DNA from: Lentzea flava
GTDB taxonomy: Bacteria; Actinomycetota; Actinomycetes; Mycobacteriales; Pseudonocardiaceae
Direction of reading: 5' to 3'
Assembly (NCBI RefSeq): GCF_014648475.1
Contig: NZ_BMRE01000002.1
Span: forward strand, 1 to 64,000
DNA length: 64,000 bases
Positions 53,556 to 62,510 of the stretch are shown in pieces. The position numbers and the translations under genes were made by a program. The notes under the pieces are model-generated. The model ran no database searches. It was not told the DNA's origin and saw only the letters and a list, made by a program, of their open reading frames with translations. Position 1 is the stretch's first letter. The number at the start of each line of letters is the position of its first letter.

Positions 53556-56141
53556 TCAGACGCCGCGGCCCACGATCAGCCCGGACTGGTCGTCCAGCAC
53601 GTCGACCCGGACCGTGTCGCCGTCGCGGACCTCACCGGCCAGCAGCTCCTTCGCCAGCTGGTCACCGATCGCCGACTGCACCAGCCGCCGCAACGGCCGG
53701 GCCCCGTACACGGGGTCGAACCCGTTCAACGCCAGCCAGTCGCGAGCCGCCGCCGTGACGTCCAGCGTCAGCCGGCGAGCCGCCAGCCGCTCGGCCAGCC
53801 GGGCGATCTGGATGTCCACAATGGACGTCAGCTCCTCGGTGGCGAGGGCGTGGAACACCACGACGTCGTCGAGGCGGTTCAGGAACTCCGGCTTGAAGTG
53901 CCGTTGCACCACCGACATCACGGCGTCGCGCCGTTCCACCTCCGACAGCGACGGATTGGCGATCGCGGTGGATCCCAGGTTCGAGGTCAGCACCAGGATC
54001 GTGTTGCGGAAGTCCACGGTCCGGCCCTGGCCGTCGGTCAGGCGACCGTCGTCCAGCACCTGCAGCAGCACGTCGAACACGTCCGGGTGCGCCTTCTCGA
54101 CCTCGTCCAGCAGCACCACGGAGTACGGGCGGCGGCGGACCGACTCGGTCAGCTGGCCGCCCTGGTCGTAGCCGACGTAGCCGGGAGGCGCACCGACCAG
54201 GCGGGCCACCGAGTGCTTCTCGGAGTACTCGCTCATGTCGATGCGGATCATCGCCCGCTCGTCGTCGAACAGGAACGCCGCCAGCGCCTTGGCCAGCTCC
54301 GTCTTGCCGACGCCGGTGGGGCCGAGGAACAGGAACGAGCCCGTCGGGCGGTCCGGGTCGGCGACGCCGGCGCGCGTGCGGCGCACCGCGTCCGACACGA
54401 CCCGCACGGCCTCGGCCTGGCCAACGACTCGGCGGCCGAGTTCCTCCTCCATGCGCAGCAGCTTCGCGGTCTCGCCCTCCAGCAGGCGGCCTGCCGGAAT
54501 GCCGGTCCACGCCGACACGACGTCGGCGACGTCGTCCGGGCCGACCTCCTCCTTGAGCATGGCCGCGTCCTGAGTGGACGCTTCTGAGGCTGCCTCGAGT
54601 TCCTTCTCCAGCGCGGGAATCCGGCCGTAGCGCAGCTCCGCGGCACGTCCGAGGTCGCCGTCGCGCTCGGCTCGTTCCGACTCGCCGCGCAACGACTCCA
54701 GCTGCTCCTTCAGCGTGCGAACGCGATCGATCGAGCCCTTCTCGTTCTGCCAGCGGGCGGTCAGCGCGGACAGCTCCTCGCGCTTCTCGGCCAGCTCGGC
54801 GCGCAGAGCGGAGAGGCGCTCCAGCGAGGCCGCGTCGGACTCCTTCGACAGCGCCATCTCCTCGATCTCCAACCGGCGGACGGCACGTTCGACGGTGTCG
54901 ATCTCGACGGGGCGGGAGTCGATCTCCATGCGCAGCCGGGACGCGGCCTCGTCGACGAGGTCGATCGCCTTGTCCGGCAGGAAGCGCGCGGTGATGTAGC
55001 GGTCCGAGAGCGTGGCGGCGGCGACGAGGGCGGCGTCGGTGATGCGCACACCGTGGTGCACCTCGTAACGCTCCTTCAGGCCACGCAGGATGCCGACGGT
55101 GTCCTCCACCGACGGCTCGCCGACCAGCACCTGCTGGAAGCGGCGTTCCAGGGCGGCGTCCTTCTCGATGTGCTCGCGGTACTCGTCCAGGGTCGTGGCA
55201 CCGACCATGCGGAGCTCGCCGCGGGCCAGCATCGGCTTGATCATGTTGCCGGCGTCCATGGCCGACTCACCGGTCGCGCCGGCGCCGACGATCGTGTGCA
55301 GCTCGTCGATGAACGTGATGACCTGGCCGGCCGAGTCGGTGATCTCCTTCAGGACGGCCTTGAGCCGCTCCTCGAACTCACCGCGGTACTTGGCGCCCGC
55401 GACCATCGAGCCCAGGTCGAGGGCGACGACGCGCTTGCCGCGCAGCGACTCCGGCACGTCACCGGCCACCACGCGCTGCGCGAGGCCCTCGACGATCGCC
55501 GTCTTGCCGACGCCGGGCTCGCCGATCAGCACCGGGTTGTTCTTGGTGCGCCGCGACAGCACCTGCACGACCCGGCGGATCTCGGCGTCACGGCCGATCA
55601 CCGGGTCGAGCTCGCCCTTGCGGGCGCGTTCGGTGAGGTCGACGCCGTACTTCTCCAGCGCCTTGTAGGTGCCCTCCGGATCGGGCGAGGTCACCCGCGC
55701 CGAGCCGCGCACCTTCTGGAACGCGTCCTTCAACGCGTCCGGCGTCGCACCGTGGCGGCGCAGCAGGTCGGCGACCTGGCCGCCGTGCTGGGCGAGTCCG
55801 ACGAGCAGGTGCTCGGTGGACACGTACTCGTCGCCCATCTCGGTGGCGAGCTCCTGAGCCTTGCCGAGCACGCGCACGGCGTCGCGGGAGAGCTGCGGCG
55901 CGGAGACGGTCGAGCCGGAGGCGCTCGGCAACGAGCGGGAGAGCTGCTCCAGCTCCTTGCGCACGAGGGTCGGGTCGGCGCCCACGGCCGACAGCAACGG
56001 CGCGGTCAACCCGTCCGTCTGCGCCAGCAGTGCACTGAGCAGGTGCACGGACCCCACGTCCGGGTTCCCGTTGAGCGTGGCGGCCTGCACCGCCGCGGAA
56101 ACCGCCTGCTGCGTCTTCGTCGTCGGGTTGAAAGCGTCCAT
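53556..56141 (-). CDS. clpB: ATP-dependent chaperone ClpB
   Basis: 861 residues. Hsp100 disaggregase. Clp-N domain at 1-145; first AAA+ module with Walker [11 protein letters not shown] at about 207-215; the coiled-coil M-domain ([20 protein letters not shown]...) in the middle; second AAA+ module with [10 protein letters not shown] near residue 600 and a C-terminal substrate-binding end. It works with DnaK to reactivate aggregated proteins after heat shock. The start has GGAGGA directly upstream, and a HAIR operator lies about 60 bp upstream. Confidence 0.98.
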   Translation of the reverse strand: MDAFNPTTKTQQAVSAAVQAATLNGNPDVGSVHLLSALLAQTDGLTAPLLSAVGADPTLVRKELEQLSRSLPSASGSTVSAPQLSRDAVRVLGKAQELATEMGDEYVSTEHLLVGLAQHGGQVADLLRRHGATPDALKDAFQKVRGSARVTSPDPEGTYKALEKYGVDLTERARKGELDPVIGRDAEIRRVVQVLSRRTKNNPVLIGEPGVGKTAIVEGLAQRVVAGDVPESLRGKRVVALDLGSMVAGAKYRGEFEERLKAVLKEITDSAGQVITFIDELHTIVGAGATGESAMDAGNMIKPMLARGELRMVGATTLDEYREHIEKDAALERRFQQVLVGEPSVEDTVGILRGLKERYEVHHGVRITDAALVAAATLSDRYITARFLPDKAIDLVDEAASRLRMEIDSRPVEIDTVERAVRRLEIEEMALSKESDAASLERLSALRAELAEKREELSALTARWQNEKGSIDRVRTLKEQLESLRGESERAERDGDLGRAAELRYGRIPALEKELEAASEASTQDAAMLKEEVGPDDVADVVSAWTGIPAGRLLEGETAKLLRMEEELGRRVVGQAEAVRVVSDAVRRTRAGVADPDRPTGSFLFLGPTGVGKTELAKALAAFLFDDERAMIRIDMSEYSEKHSVARLVGAPPGYVGYDQGGQLTESVRRRPYSVVLLDEVEKAHPDVFDVLLQVLDDGRLTDGQGRTVDFRNTILVLTSNLGSTAIANPSLSEVERRDAVMSVVQRHFKPEFLNRLDDVVVFHALATEELTSIVDIQIARLAERLAARRLTLDVTAAARDWLALNGFDPVYGARPLRRLVQSAIGDQLAKELLAGEVRDGDTVRVDVLDDQSGLIVGRGV

Positions 56142-56198
56142 TCCTCCACCTCGTGGTCAGCTTCCAGCATGGACCATCATCCCGCACAACGTCAGAAA

Positions 56199-56221
56199 AG
56201 TTGAGTCTGTTCCGCTCAACT
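56199..56221. promoter_or_regulatory. HAIR element (HspR operator) upstream of clpB
   Basis: AGTTGAG (56199-56205), nine-base spacer, CTCAACT (56215-56221): close to the C-T-T-G-A-G-T-N7-A-C-T-C-A-A-G repeat bound by the heat-shock repressor HspR. It lies about 60 bp before the clpB start. HspR normally represses clpB and dnaK until heat shock; the hspR gene is not in this window. Confidence 0.7.
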
Positions 56222-56289
56222 ACGAGAACGTGACGGCGATCGCGTCAAATCCTTCGGCAGAAGGTGTGAGGTAGGCGAAGATCGGCGCC

Positions 56290-56673
56290 ATGACTTCGAT
56301 CATCCACAACATCAGCGTCGATGCGCGCGACGCGTACGCGGTCGCGTCGTGGTGGAGCCAGGTGCTCGACCTGCCGATGCACCCCGACGACAACCCCGGC
56401 GACCCGGAGTGCCTGATCCAGCTGCCGAACGGGATCCGCTACCTCTTCATCAACGTCCCGGAGGACAAGTCGGTCAAGAACCGCATGCACCTGTGCCTGC
56501 AGCCGGCTGACGTGACCCGCGACGAGGAGGTCGAGCGGCTGCTCGGCATCGGCGCCACGGTCTACGAGGATCACCGCAAGGCGGACGGCACCGGCTGGGT
56601 CACCATGCGCGACCCCGAGGGCAACGAGTTCTGCGTGGAACGCAGCGCAGCCGAACGCGCCGCGACCTCCTGA
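56290..56673 (+). CDS. VOC-family protein (glyoxalase-like domain)
   Basis: 127 residues (MTSIIHNISVDARDAYAVASWWSQVLDLPM). The pattern D-A-x-D-x-Y-x-x-A-x-W-W-x-x-V-L, H-L-C-L-Q and M-R-D-P-E-G-N-E-F-C-V-E defines an actinobacterial glyoxalase-like group. Small-molecule or metal binding is likely. Its 3' half lies antisense to the end of the DHA2 exporter gene (103-bp overlap). Confidence 0.88.
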   Translation: MTSIIHNISVDARDAYAVASWWSQVLDLPMHPDDNPGDPECLIQLPNGIRYLFINVPEDKSVKNRMHLCLQPADVTRDEEVERLLGIGATVYEDHRKADGTGWVTMRDPEGNEFCVERSAAERAATS

Positions 56674-58229
56674 CCGCCGTCACTCGAAAGTACCAACAGC
56701 TTGTCCACAGCTGAGGTGGACTTGTCCACAATCCGCTGGTCAGTATCCACAGGTGAATCAAGCTCAGTGGCGACCGTCTGTGCACCAAAAGCCGTTGGAG
56801 TGACATCCACGGAGTCGCGCAGCGGCTGTTCCTTGATCAGCAGAACCGCGATCACCGTGAAGACCGCGAGACCGGCGGCGATGAGGAACAACTCGCCCAT
56901 CGCATCGCCGTAGGAGTCCCGCACGACTGGGGAGAGGGAGCCGCGGTCGAGTGTCTTGGTGCTCACGTGGGCGGCGAGAACCGCGCCCAGCACCGAGACG
57001 CCGGCCGTCCCGCCCAGCGACCGCAGGAACGTGGCGGTGGAGCTCGCCGCGCCCAGGTCCGCCATGCCGACGCCGTTCTGCACCGCCAGCACCAGGTTCT
57101 GCATGGTCAGCCCCACGCCGACACCGACGAGCAGCAGGTAGGAGCCCATCAGGACGAGGTTCGTGGTGTGGTCGATCGTGCCGAGCAGCGCCAGCCCGAT
57201 GACCAGCGAGAACGCACCCCAGACGAGGTAGCCCTTCCACTTGCCGTTCCTGGCGATGAGCTGCCCGCTGACCGTGGACGAGATGCTCAGCCCCAGCACC
57301 AACGGCACCGTGAGCAGCCCCGCCTTCGTGGGCGAGAACCCGCGCGCGATCTGGAAGTACTGCCCCATGAACACCGACGCGCCGAACATCGCCGTGCCGA
57401 CCGCGATGCCGCCGAGCATCGCCAGCACCACCGTCCGGTTCCTGAACAGGTGCAGCGGGATGACCGGGGCACTGGCGCGGCGCTCGACGAAGTAGGCGCT
57501 GACCAGGGCGAGCAGGGCGCCACCGGCGAAGAGCGCGCTCTCCTCGCTGATCCAGGCGAAGTCCTTGCCCGCGAACGACACCCACATCAGCACCAGGCTC
57601 ACACCGCCGGTGATGAGCGTGGCACCCAGGTAGTCGATCTTCACGTGCTGCCTCTTCGAAGGCAGGTGCAGCGTCTTGTGCAGCACGGCCAGCGCCACGA
57701 GCGCCAGCGGCACGCAGACGAAGAAGCACCAGCGCCAGCCAGGCCAGTCGACGAGGAACCCGCCGACGAGCGGCCCGCCGACCGTGCCCGCGGAGATCAC
57801 CATGCCGGTGTAGCCGCTGTAGCGGCCGCGTTCCCGGGGACTGAGCAACGCGCCGACCACGACCTGGCCGAGCGCCTGCACGCCGCCCATGCCGAGGCCC
57901 TGGACGACCCGGAACGCGATGAGCTGCTCCATGTTCTGGCTCAGGCCGGACAGGACCGAACCGACGACGAACAGCACGATGCTCGTCTGCAGCAGCGTCT
58001 TCTTGTCGAAGAGGTCCGAGAGCTTGCCCCACAGCGGCGTGCTGGCCGTGGAGGCGAGCAGCATCGACGTGATGACCCACGTGTACTGGGTCTGGGTGCC
58101 CTTGAGTTCGGCCAGGATCGTCGGGAGGGCGTTCGAGACGATGGTGGAGCTGAGGATCGCGACGAGCAGCGCCACCCAGATGCCGGACAGCGCTTCGAGG
58201 ATCTCCCGATGCGACGAGGGCCGGTTCAA
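56571..58229 (-). CDS. DHA2-type MFS multidrug exporter (EmrB/QacA-like)
   Basis: About 552 residues from TTG 58229, which has GGAGG 5 nt upstream; a GTG at 58235 overlaps that ribosome site. Fourteen membrane segments are expected: the set begins VALLVAILSSTIVSNALPTIL, has motif A (GKLSDLFDKK), motif C-like G-T-V-G-G-P-L-V-G-G-F-L and ends with a cytosolic tail. It exports drugs or host metabolites with protons. A TATAAC-like palindromic promoter region lies just upstream. The last 100 bp run antisense into the VOC gene. Confidence 0.93.
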   Translation of the reverse strand: MNRPSSHREILEALSGIWVALLVAILSSTIVSNALPTILAELKGTQTQYTWVITSMLLASTASTPLWGKLSDLFDKKTLLQTSIVLFVVGSVLSGLSQNMEQLIAFRVVQGLGMGGVQALGQVVVGALLSPRERGRYSGYTGMVISAGTVGGPLVGGFLVDWPGWRWCFFVCVPLALVALAVLHKTLHLPSKRQHVKIDYLGATLITGGVSLVLMWVSFAGKDFAWISEESALFAGGALLALVSAYFVERRASAPVIPLHLFRNRTVVLAMLGGIAVGTAMFGASVFMGQYFQIARGFSPTKAGLLTVPLVLGLSISSTVSGQLIARNGKWKGYLVWGAFSLVIGLALLGTIDHTTNLVLMGSYLLLVGVGVGLTMQNLVLAVQNGVGMADLGAASSTATFLRSLGGTAGVSVLGAVLAAHVSTKTLDRGSLSPVVRDSYGDAMGELFLIAAGLAVFTVIAVLLIKEQPLRDSVDVTPTAFGAQTVATELDSPVDTDQRIVDKSTSAVDKLLVLSSDGGQEVAARSAALRSTQNSLPSGSRMVTQPVPSALR

Positions 58230-58260
58230 GCACACCTCCAGTAGTTAGTTGATGCGATAC

Positions 58261-58280
58261 AACTATATCCGGAGATAGTT
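58261..58280. promoter_or_regulatory. Operator-like palindrome upstream of the DHA2 exporter
   Basis: AACTATATCCGGAGATAGTT is a 20-bp palindrome with only one mismatched pair around TCCGGA. It lies 32-51 bp before the exporter start, overlapping its probable promoter. Extra CAACTA-like repeats flank it on both sides. It is likely a repressor-binding site; no regulator gene is adjacent. Confidence 0.6.
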
Positions 58281-58325
58281 AGCTAGGCCAACTAATTCGG
58301 TGGCTGATGGGTCACACGCACGACG

Positions 58326-58357
58326 AGGGCCGCCAGGCACGTTCGCCTGGCGGCCCT
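58326..58357 (-). terminator. Hairpin terminator after the flavin/PLP-oxidase-like gene
   Basis: Perfect 13-bp arms AGGGCCGCCAGGC (58326-58338) and GCCTGGCGGCCCT (58345-58357) around ACGTTC, 20 bp after the stop of the PPOX-like gene. G/C-rich stem without a T-run, as usual here. Confidence 0.7.
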
Positions 58358-58376
58358 GTTCAAGCACCCGCGCGGG

Positions 58377-58991
58377 TCAGTCGGCTGCCTTGCCCGCCTT
58401 GACCCCGAAGTAGTCGCCGCCCTTGCGCTTCACGTCGTCGGTGCCCCAGTCGCGAATCCGATCGACCGGGATCATCCGCGGGATGTGCTTGCGGCAGTGG
58501 ATGTAGGCCTCCTGCACCTCGACCACCACCCACCGCTCCACCTTCTTGTCCTCGGTGGGGATCTCGTCCCGCGACACGATCCGGGCGCGGCCGTTCACGT
58601 GCAGCCCGATCAGGTCGTCGGTGAAGTCCACCATCAGCATCCCGACGTGCGGGTTCTCCATGATGTTGCCCAGGGAGGCCATCACGCCGTTGCCGCGGTA
58701 CTCGGGGTACGCGACGGTCCGGGAGTCGATCACCTGGATGAACCCCGCCGGCCCGGCCCGCAGGGTCGAGTCGCACTCCCCGTCGGCATCAGCGGTCGAG
58801 ATGAAGGCCATCTCCATCCGGCCGACGAACTCGGCCATCGCGGGGTTGAGGTGGTCCAGGACCTGGTCCGAGTAGAAGCGTGTGGCGCGATCCTGGGTCT
58901 CCAGGGCACATTGGAGGAAGTGCTCACCGCGTGAGCCAGGTAGCTCAACACGGTCGGGTGAGGTGGTTTCAGTCAGCTCAGGCAGGGACAC
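58377..58991 (-). CDS. Pyridoxamine 5'-phosphate oxidase-like flavoprotein
   Basis: 204 residues from GTG 58991 (SLPELTETTSPDRVELPGSRG after the first residue). The split beta-barrel FMN-binding fold is indicated by EMAFISTADADGECDSTLRAG, YPEYRGNGVMASLGNIMENPHVGMLMVDF and the C-terminal basic end (RKGGDYFGVKAG). It binds FMN, F420 or haem in related proteins; its role here is unknown. Divergent from the flavohaemoglobin gene with about 230 bp between starts. Confidence 0.87.
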   Translation of the reverse strand: MSLPELTETTSPDRVELPGSRGEHFLQCALETQDRATRFYSDQVLDHLNPAMAEFVGRMEMAFISTADADGECDSTLRAGPAGFIQVIDSRTVAYPEYRGNGVMASLGNIMENPHVGMLMVDFTDDLIGLHVNGRARIVSRDEIPTEDKKVERWVVVEVQEAYIHCRKHIPRMIPVDRIRDWGTDDVKRKGGDYFGVKAGKAAD

Positions 58992-59061
58992 GTGCCACAC
59001 CGTTGCACGCAAGCGAGCAAGTCGGTACAGACGCCTAGCGCATTTCACACTGTTGCGCTAA

Positions 59062-59071
59062 CAACTAGTTG
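59062..59071. promoter_or_regulatory. 10-bp palindrome between the PPOX-like and flavohaemoglobin genes
   Basis: CAACTAGTTG sits within GCTAACAACTAGTTGCGTAGGG in the 230-bp divergent intergenic region. It shares the CAACTA core with the repeats before the DHA2 exporter. It might be a regulatory site for a stress or NO-responsive repressor; the evidence is only its position and symmetry. Confidence 0.4.
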
Positions 59072-59222
59072 CGTAGGGTAACCAGACTTCGCTCGAAGGT
59101 GGCATCAAGGAACCAAACCCACCGATCAGGGGTTACTGTCCACTCTGTCGGGGGACGGATGCTTGACGAGGACTACCGCGCCTTGCTGGCGCCAATGAGA
59201 ACGTGGAGACTGCGCGCGGACC

Positions 59223-60398
59223 ATGACTGCGAACGCTGTGCTGAGCCCCATCCCTACCCCGCCCCACCGAGAACCCCCGCCTGGCGTCACCGCGATGGTG
59301 CGGATGATCCGGGAGAGTTTCGCGGTGGTGGAGCCGCACGCCGAAGAAGTGGCGAAGTTCTTCTACGGCATGCTCTTCTCGCTCTCGCCTGCCACACGCG
59401 AGATGTTCCCCGCGAACATGGAGGTGCAGCGGAGCCGCCTGCTGCGCGCTCTCGTGCACGTGGTGCAGATGGTCGACCGGCCGGACGACCTCATCCCCTT
59501 CCTCCGCCAGCTGGGCCGTGACCACCGCAAGTTCGGTGTCATCAACGTCCACTACGAGGCTGTCGGCACCGCACTGCTGTCCGCGGTGAAGAAGTTCGCT
59601 GGCGCCGCCTGGACGCCGAAGGTCGAGATGGCGTGGGCAGAGGCCTACACGTTGATGGCGCGGGCGATGCAGGAGGCCGCCGACGCCGACAACGGGCCCG
59701 CCTACTGGCACGCCACCGTGCTGGAGCACCAGCGCGTCTCGTGGGACCTGGCCGTCGTCCGGCTGCAGCCCGACCACCCGGTCAACTACCGGGCCGGTCA
59801 GTACGTCAGCGTGGAGACGCCGCAGCGCAAGCGCCTGTGGCGGTACTACTCGCCGGCGAACGCACCGCGTGAGGACGGTGTCATCGAGTTCCACATCCGG
59901 TCCGTCGACGGCGGCTGGGTGTCACGCTCCGTGGTCGGCCACACCCAGGCCGGTGACACGTGGCGGATCGGACCGCCCATGGGACGTCTGCAGGTCGACC
60001 GCACGGCCGGATCGGACATCCTCATGGTCGCCGGCGGCACGGGCGTCGCGCCGATGCACGCGATCATCGACGAGATGGCGCAGTGGGGCGACAACCCCCG
60101 CGTGCACCTGTTCTACGGCGGCCGCACCCGCGAGGACCTCTACGACCTCGACAACCTGCAGCGCATCGCGACCACGAACCCGTGGCTCACGGTCGTGCCG
60201 GTGCTCGAGTCGGACCCCGGCGTCCGCGGTGTCGAGCAGGGCACCCTGGCCGACGTGGTCACGCGCTACGGAGCGTGGGAGGACCGCGACGTCCTGGTCT
60301 GCGGCAGCCCGGCCATGATCCGCTCGACCGTGTCCCGCATGCTGGTCGCCGGCACGCCTCTGGACAGGATCAAGTACGACCCGTTCACCCTGGACTAG
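59223..60398 (+). CDS. Flavohaemoglobin-like nitric oxide dioxygenase
   Basis: 391 residues. Residues about 20-155 are a globin domain (FAVVEPHAEEVAKFFYGMLFSLSPATREMFP, proximal His region DHRKFGVINVHYEAVG). Residues about 160-390 are a ferredoxin-reductase-type module: FAD site RLWRYYSPANAP, NAD(P) site VAGGTGVAPMHAI and VLVCGSPAMI. It should convert NO to nitrate with O2 and NAD(P)H. The stop is only 3 bp before the ZTP riboswitch stem of glyA. Confidence 0.92.
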   Translation: MTANAVLSPIPTPPHREPPPGVTAMVRMIRESFAVVEPHAEEVAKFFYGMLFSLSPATREMFPANMEVQRSRLLRALVHVVQMVDRPDDLIPFLRQLGRDHRKFGVINVHYEAVGTALLSAVKKFAGAAWTPKVEMAWAEAYTLMARAMQEAADADNGPAYWHATVLEHQRVSWDLAVVRLQPDHPVNYRAGQYVSVETPQRKRLWRYYSPANAPREDGVIEFHIRSVDGGWVSRSVVGHTQAGDTWRIGPPMGRLQVDRTAGSDILMVAGGTGVAPMHAIIDEMAQWGDNPRVHLFYGGRTREDLYDLDNLQRIATTNPWLTVVPVLESDPGVRGVEQGTLADVVTRYGAWEDRDVLVCGSPAMIRSTVSRMLVAGTPLDRIKYDPFTLD

Positions 60399-60490
60399 AC
60401 TCGGCACGTCGAAGCGACTGGCGTGCCGAGGGTGGAACTGACCACCGGGAAGCGACGGCCGTGCGCACCGAACGCCTGGGTGCCCGGTAC
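60399..60490 (+). ncRNA. ZTP riboswitch (pfl motif) upstream of glyA
   Basis: The RNA has the conserved pfl sequence set in order: G-A-C-T-G-G-C-G (60416-60423) after a 9-bp stem (CTCGGCACG with CGTGCCGAG), G-T-G-G...C-C-A-C-C-G-G-G-A-A-G-C-G (about 60432-60454), C-C-G, then C-G-C-C-T-G-G-G (60473-60480). This motif binds ZTP/AICAR ribotides and raises expression of one-carbon and purine genes such as glyA. The glyA start is at 60502, so ligand binding most likely controls translation start rather than termination. Identification is by eye. Confidence 0.85.
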
Positions 60491-60501
60491 GGAGATGCGC
60501 C

Positions 60502-61719
60502 GTGCTCTCACACGTCGACCCTGAAATCGCCGCCCTGATCCAGGCCGAGGCCACGCGGCAGTCCCGCAAGCTGCGGATGATCGCGTCCGAGAACGACGTC
60601 TCGGCAGCCGTGCTTGAAGCAACAGGCTCGGTGCTGACGAACAAGTACTCCGAGGGCTACCCCGGCAAGCGGTACTACGAGGGCCAGCAGATCATCGACC
60701 AGGTCGAGCAGCTGGCGATCGACCGGGCGAAATCGCTGTTCGGCGTGGACCACGCCAACGTGCAGCCGCTGTCCGGTGCCCCGGCGAACCTCGCCGTGTA
60801 CCTCGCGTTCCTGCAGCCGGGCGACACCGTCATGGGCATGTCGCTCCCCATGGGCGGCCATCTGACGCACGGCTGGAGCGTCTCCGCGACGGGCAAGTGG
60901 TTCCGCGCGGTGCAGTACGACGTCCGCAAGGACACCGGCGTCGTGGACCTGGACGAGGTCCGCGACCTGGCCCTCGCCGAACGCCCGAAGGTCATCTTCT
61001 GCGGCGGCACGGCGATCCCGCGCACGATCGACTTCCCGGCCTTCGCCGCGATCGCCCGTGAGATCGACGCGATCCTGGTGGCCGACATCGCCCACATCGC
61101 CGGTCTGGTGGCAGGCGGCGCCCACCCGTCCCCGGTCGGCCACGCGCCGGTGATCACCACGACCACGCACAAGACCCTGCGCGGTCCCCGCGGCGCCATG
61201 ATCCTGTGCGACGCCGAACACGCGAAGGCGATCGATCGGGCAGTGTTCCCCGGTCTGCAGGGCGGTCCGCACGACCACACGACCGCCGCGATCGCCGTGG
61301 CGCTGCACGAAGCCGCCCAGCCGGAGTTCCGCGAGTACGCCCACACGGTCGTGGCGAACGCGAAAGCGCTGGCGGACGCGTTGCTGGAGCGCGGCTTCGA
61401 CCTGGTCTCCGGCGGCACGGACAACCACCTGATCCTGATCGACCTGACCTCGAAGGCGATCGCCGGCAAGCCCGCCGCGCAGGCGCTGGACCGCGCGGGC
61501 ATCGAGCTGAACTACAACGCGGTGCCGTTCGACCCGCGCAAGCCGTTCGACCCGTCGGGCATCCGGCTCGGCACGGCCGGGATCACCACGCGCGGCCTCA
61601 AGCCGGAGCAGATGCCGTTGATCGCGGACTGGATCGACCGGGTGATCGCCGCCCACGACAACGAGCAGGCGCTGGACCGCATCGCCACCGAGGTCGAGGA
61701 CCTGCTCGGCACCCTCTAG
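60502..61719 (+). CDS. glyA: Serine hydroxymethyltransferase
   Basis: 405 residues from GTG 60502, with CGGAG upstream. PLP enzyme converting serine and tetrahydrofolate to glycine and methylene-tetrahydrofolate. Substrate loops KYSEGYPGKRYYEG and PLSGAPANLAVYLAF, the PLP Asp in VADIAHIAGLV, and the Schiff-base Lys224 in TTTTHKTLRGPRG are present. The ZTP riboswitch in its leader means low purine cofactor (10-formyl-THF) raises its synthesis. Confidence 0.97.
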   Translation: MLSHVDPEIAALIQAEATRQSRKLRMIASENDVSAAVLEATGSVLTNKYSEGYPGKRYYEGQQIIDQVEQLAIDRAKSLFGVDHANVQPLSGAPANLAVYLAFLQPGDTVMGMSLPMGGHLTHGWSVSATGKWFRAVQYDVRKDTGVVDLDEVRDLALAERPKVIFCGGTAIPRTIDFPAFAAIAREIDAILVADIAHIAGLVAGGAHPSPVGHAPVITTTTHKTLRGPRGAMILCDAEHAKAIDRAVFPGLQGGPHDHTTAAIAVALHEAAQPEFREYAHTVVANAKALADALLERGFDLVSGGTDNHLILIDLTSKAIAGKPAAQALDRAGIELNYNAVPFDPRKPFDPSGIRLGTAGITTRGLKPEQMPLIADWIDRVIAAHDNEQALDRIATEVEDLLGTL

Positions 61720-61769
61720 AGCGCCGGTCAAGTAGTCACCCACAGGTCCCTCACCAGCCCCACCGTGGC

Positions 61770-61820
61770 GCACGCGGGGAGCTTTCGTGCGTTCTGACAG
61801 TACGAAAGGGCCCCGCGTGC
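61770..61820. terminator. Bidirectional terminator between glyA and the TetR gene
   Basis: Nineteen-base arms GCACGCGGGGAGCTTTCGT (61770-61788) and ACGAAAGGGCCCCGCGTGC (61802-61820) with two mismatches and a 13-nt loop. It lies between convergent stops at 61719 and 61839. Confidence 0.8.
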
Positions 61821-61838
61821 CGTCCGGCAACCGGGCGA

Positions 61839-62423
61839 TCAGTTGCTGGGATGGGGGCGTTCCAGGCTGGCGGCGGCGACACGAACCTCCTCTAGCGCCC
61901 GGCGGGCGACTGCCGCGAAGTCCCCGCCGGTCTCGAGCCATCGGGCGTAGCCGCGGCGGAACGCCAGAATCCCCAGTTCAGCGGCAATGTCGGCGTCGAG
62001 CTCCGACACACCGCGCTGCCGCAGCGCGTCCTTCATCGCGCGGGCGAACCCGGCCATCTTCAACGCGTCCCGCTCGCGCAGCTCGTCGTTGCTCGCGATC
62101 ACCGCAAGCCGCCGCGGCCCGTTCGCCCTGCGCTCCTCCGTGAAGGCGACGGCCACGGCCACGAGCGCCGCCTCGACCGCGGTCAGCGCGCCGGCTGACT
62201 CGGGCGCGCCGGCGACTCCCTCGGTGATCAGCTCCAGCAGCTCGTCCTGGCCGCCGAACAGCACCTCGCGCTTGTCCCGGAAGTGCCGGAAGTAGGTGCT
62301 CTTCGTGAGCCCAGCCCGTTCGGCGATCTGCGCGACCCCGGTGTTCTCGTACCCCTGCTCGCTGAACAGGTCGAGTGCGGCGCGCACCAACCGATCTCGC
62401 GCGTCCGGCTCCCATCGGCCCAT
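61839..62423 (-). CDS. TetR-family transcriptional regulator
   Basis: 194 residues (MGRWEPDARDRLVRAALDLFSEQG). HTH: GVAQIAERAGLTKSTYFRHFRDKREVLF. The C-terminal helical domain binds an unknown effector. It is divergent from the SDR/NmrA-like gene with about 88 bp between starts, and two near-identical palindromes in that gap are the expected binding sites. A self-contained repressor-oxidoreductase pair. Confidence 0.93.
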   Translation of the reverse strand: MGRWEPDARDRLVRAALDLFSEQGYENTGVAQIAERAGLTKSTYFRHFRDKREVLFGGQDELLELITEGVAGAPESAGALTAVEAALVAVAVAFTEERRANGPRRLAVIASNDELRERDALKMAGFARAMKDALRQRGVSELDADIAAELGILAFRRGYARWLETGGDFAAVARRALEEVRVAAASLERPHPSN

Positions 62424-62435
62424 GCCCCCATCCTA

Positions 62436-62460
62436 AGTGATGCGACTTAGTCCCATCACT
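62436..62460. promoter_or_regulatory. First TetR operator in the divergent region
   Basis: AGTGATGCGACTTAGTCCCATCACT (read in two parts: AGTGATGCGACT and AGTCCCATCACT around T) is a near-perfect 25-bp palindrome, 13 bp from the TetR start. It likely mediates autorepression. Confidence 0.75.
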
Positions 62461-62470
62461 CTGCTACGGT

Positions 62471-62491
62471 TGATGAGACCAAGTCCCATCA
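62471..62491. promoter_or_regulatory. Second TetR operator in the divergent region
   Basis: TGATGAGACCAAGTCCCATCA shares the T-G-A-T-G-x-G-A-C...G-T-C-x-C-A-T-C-A core with the first site and lies 20 bp before the oxidoreductase ATG at 62511. It probably blocks that gene's promoter. Confidence 0.75.
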
Positions 62492-62510
62492 CTTTGAGGA
62501 AGTGCGGACC

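Noticed and set aside
59159..59230. N-terminal extension of the flavohaemoglobin from ATG 59159
   Set aside because: That start is in a different frame from the globin gene; ATG 59223 is the supported start.
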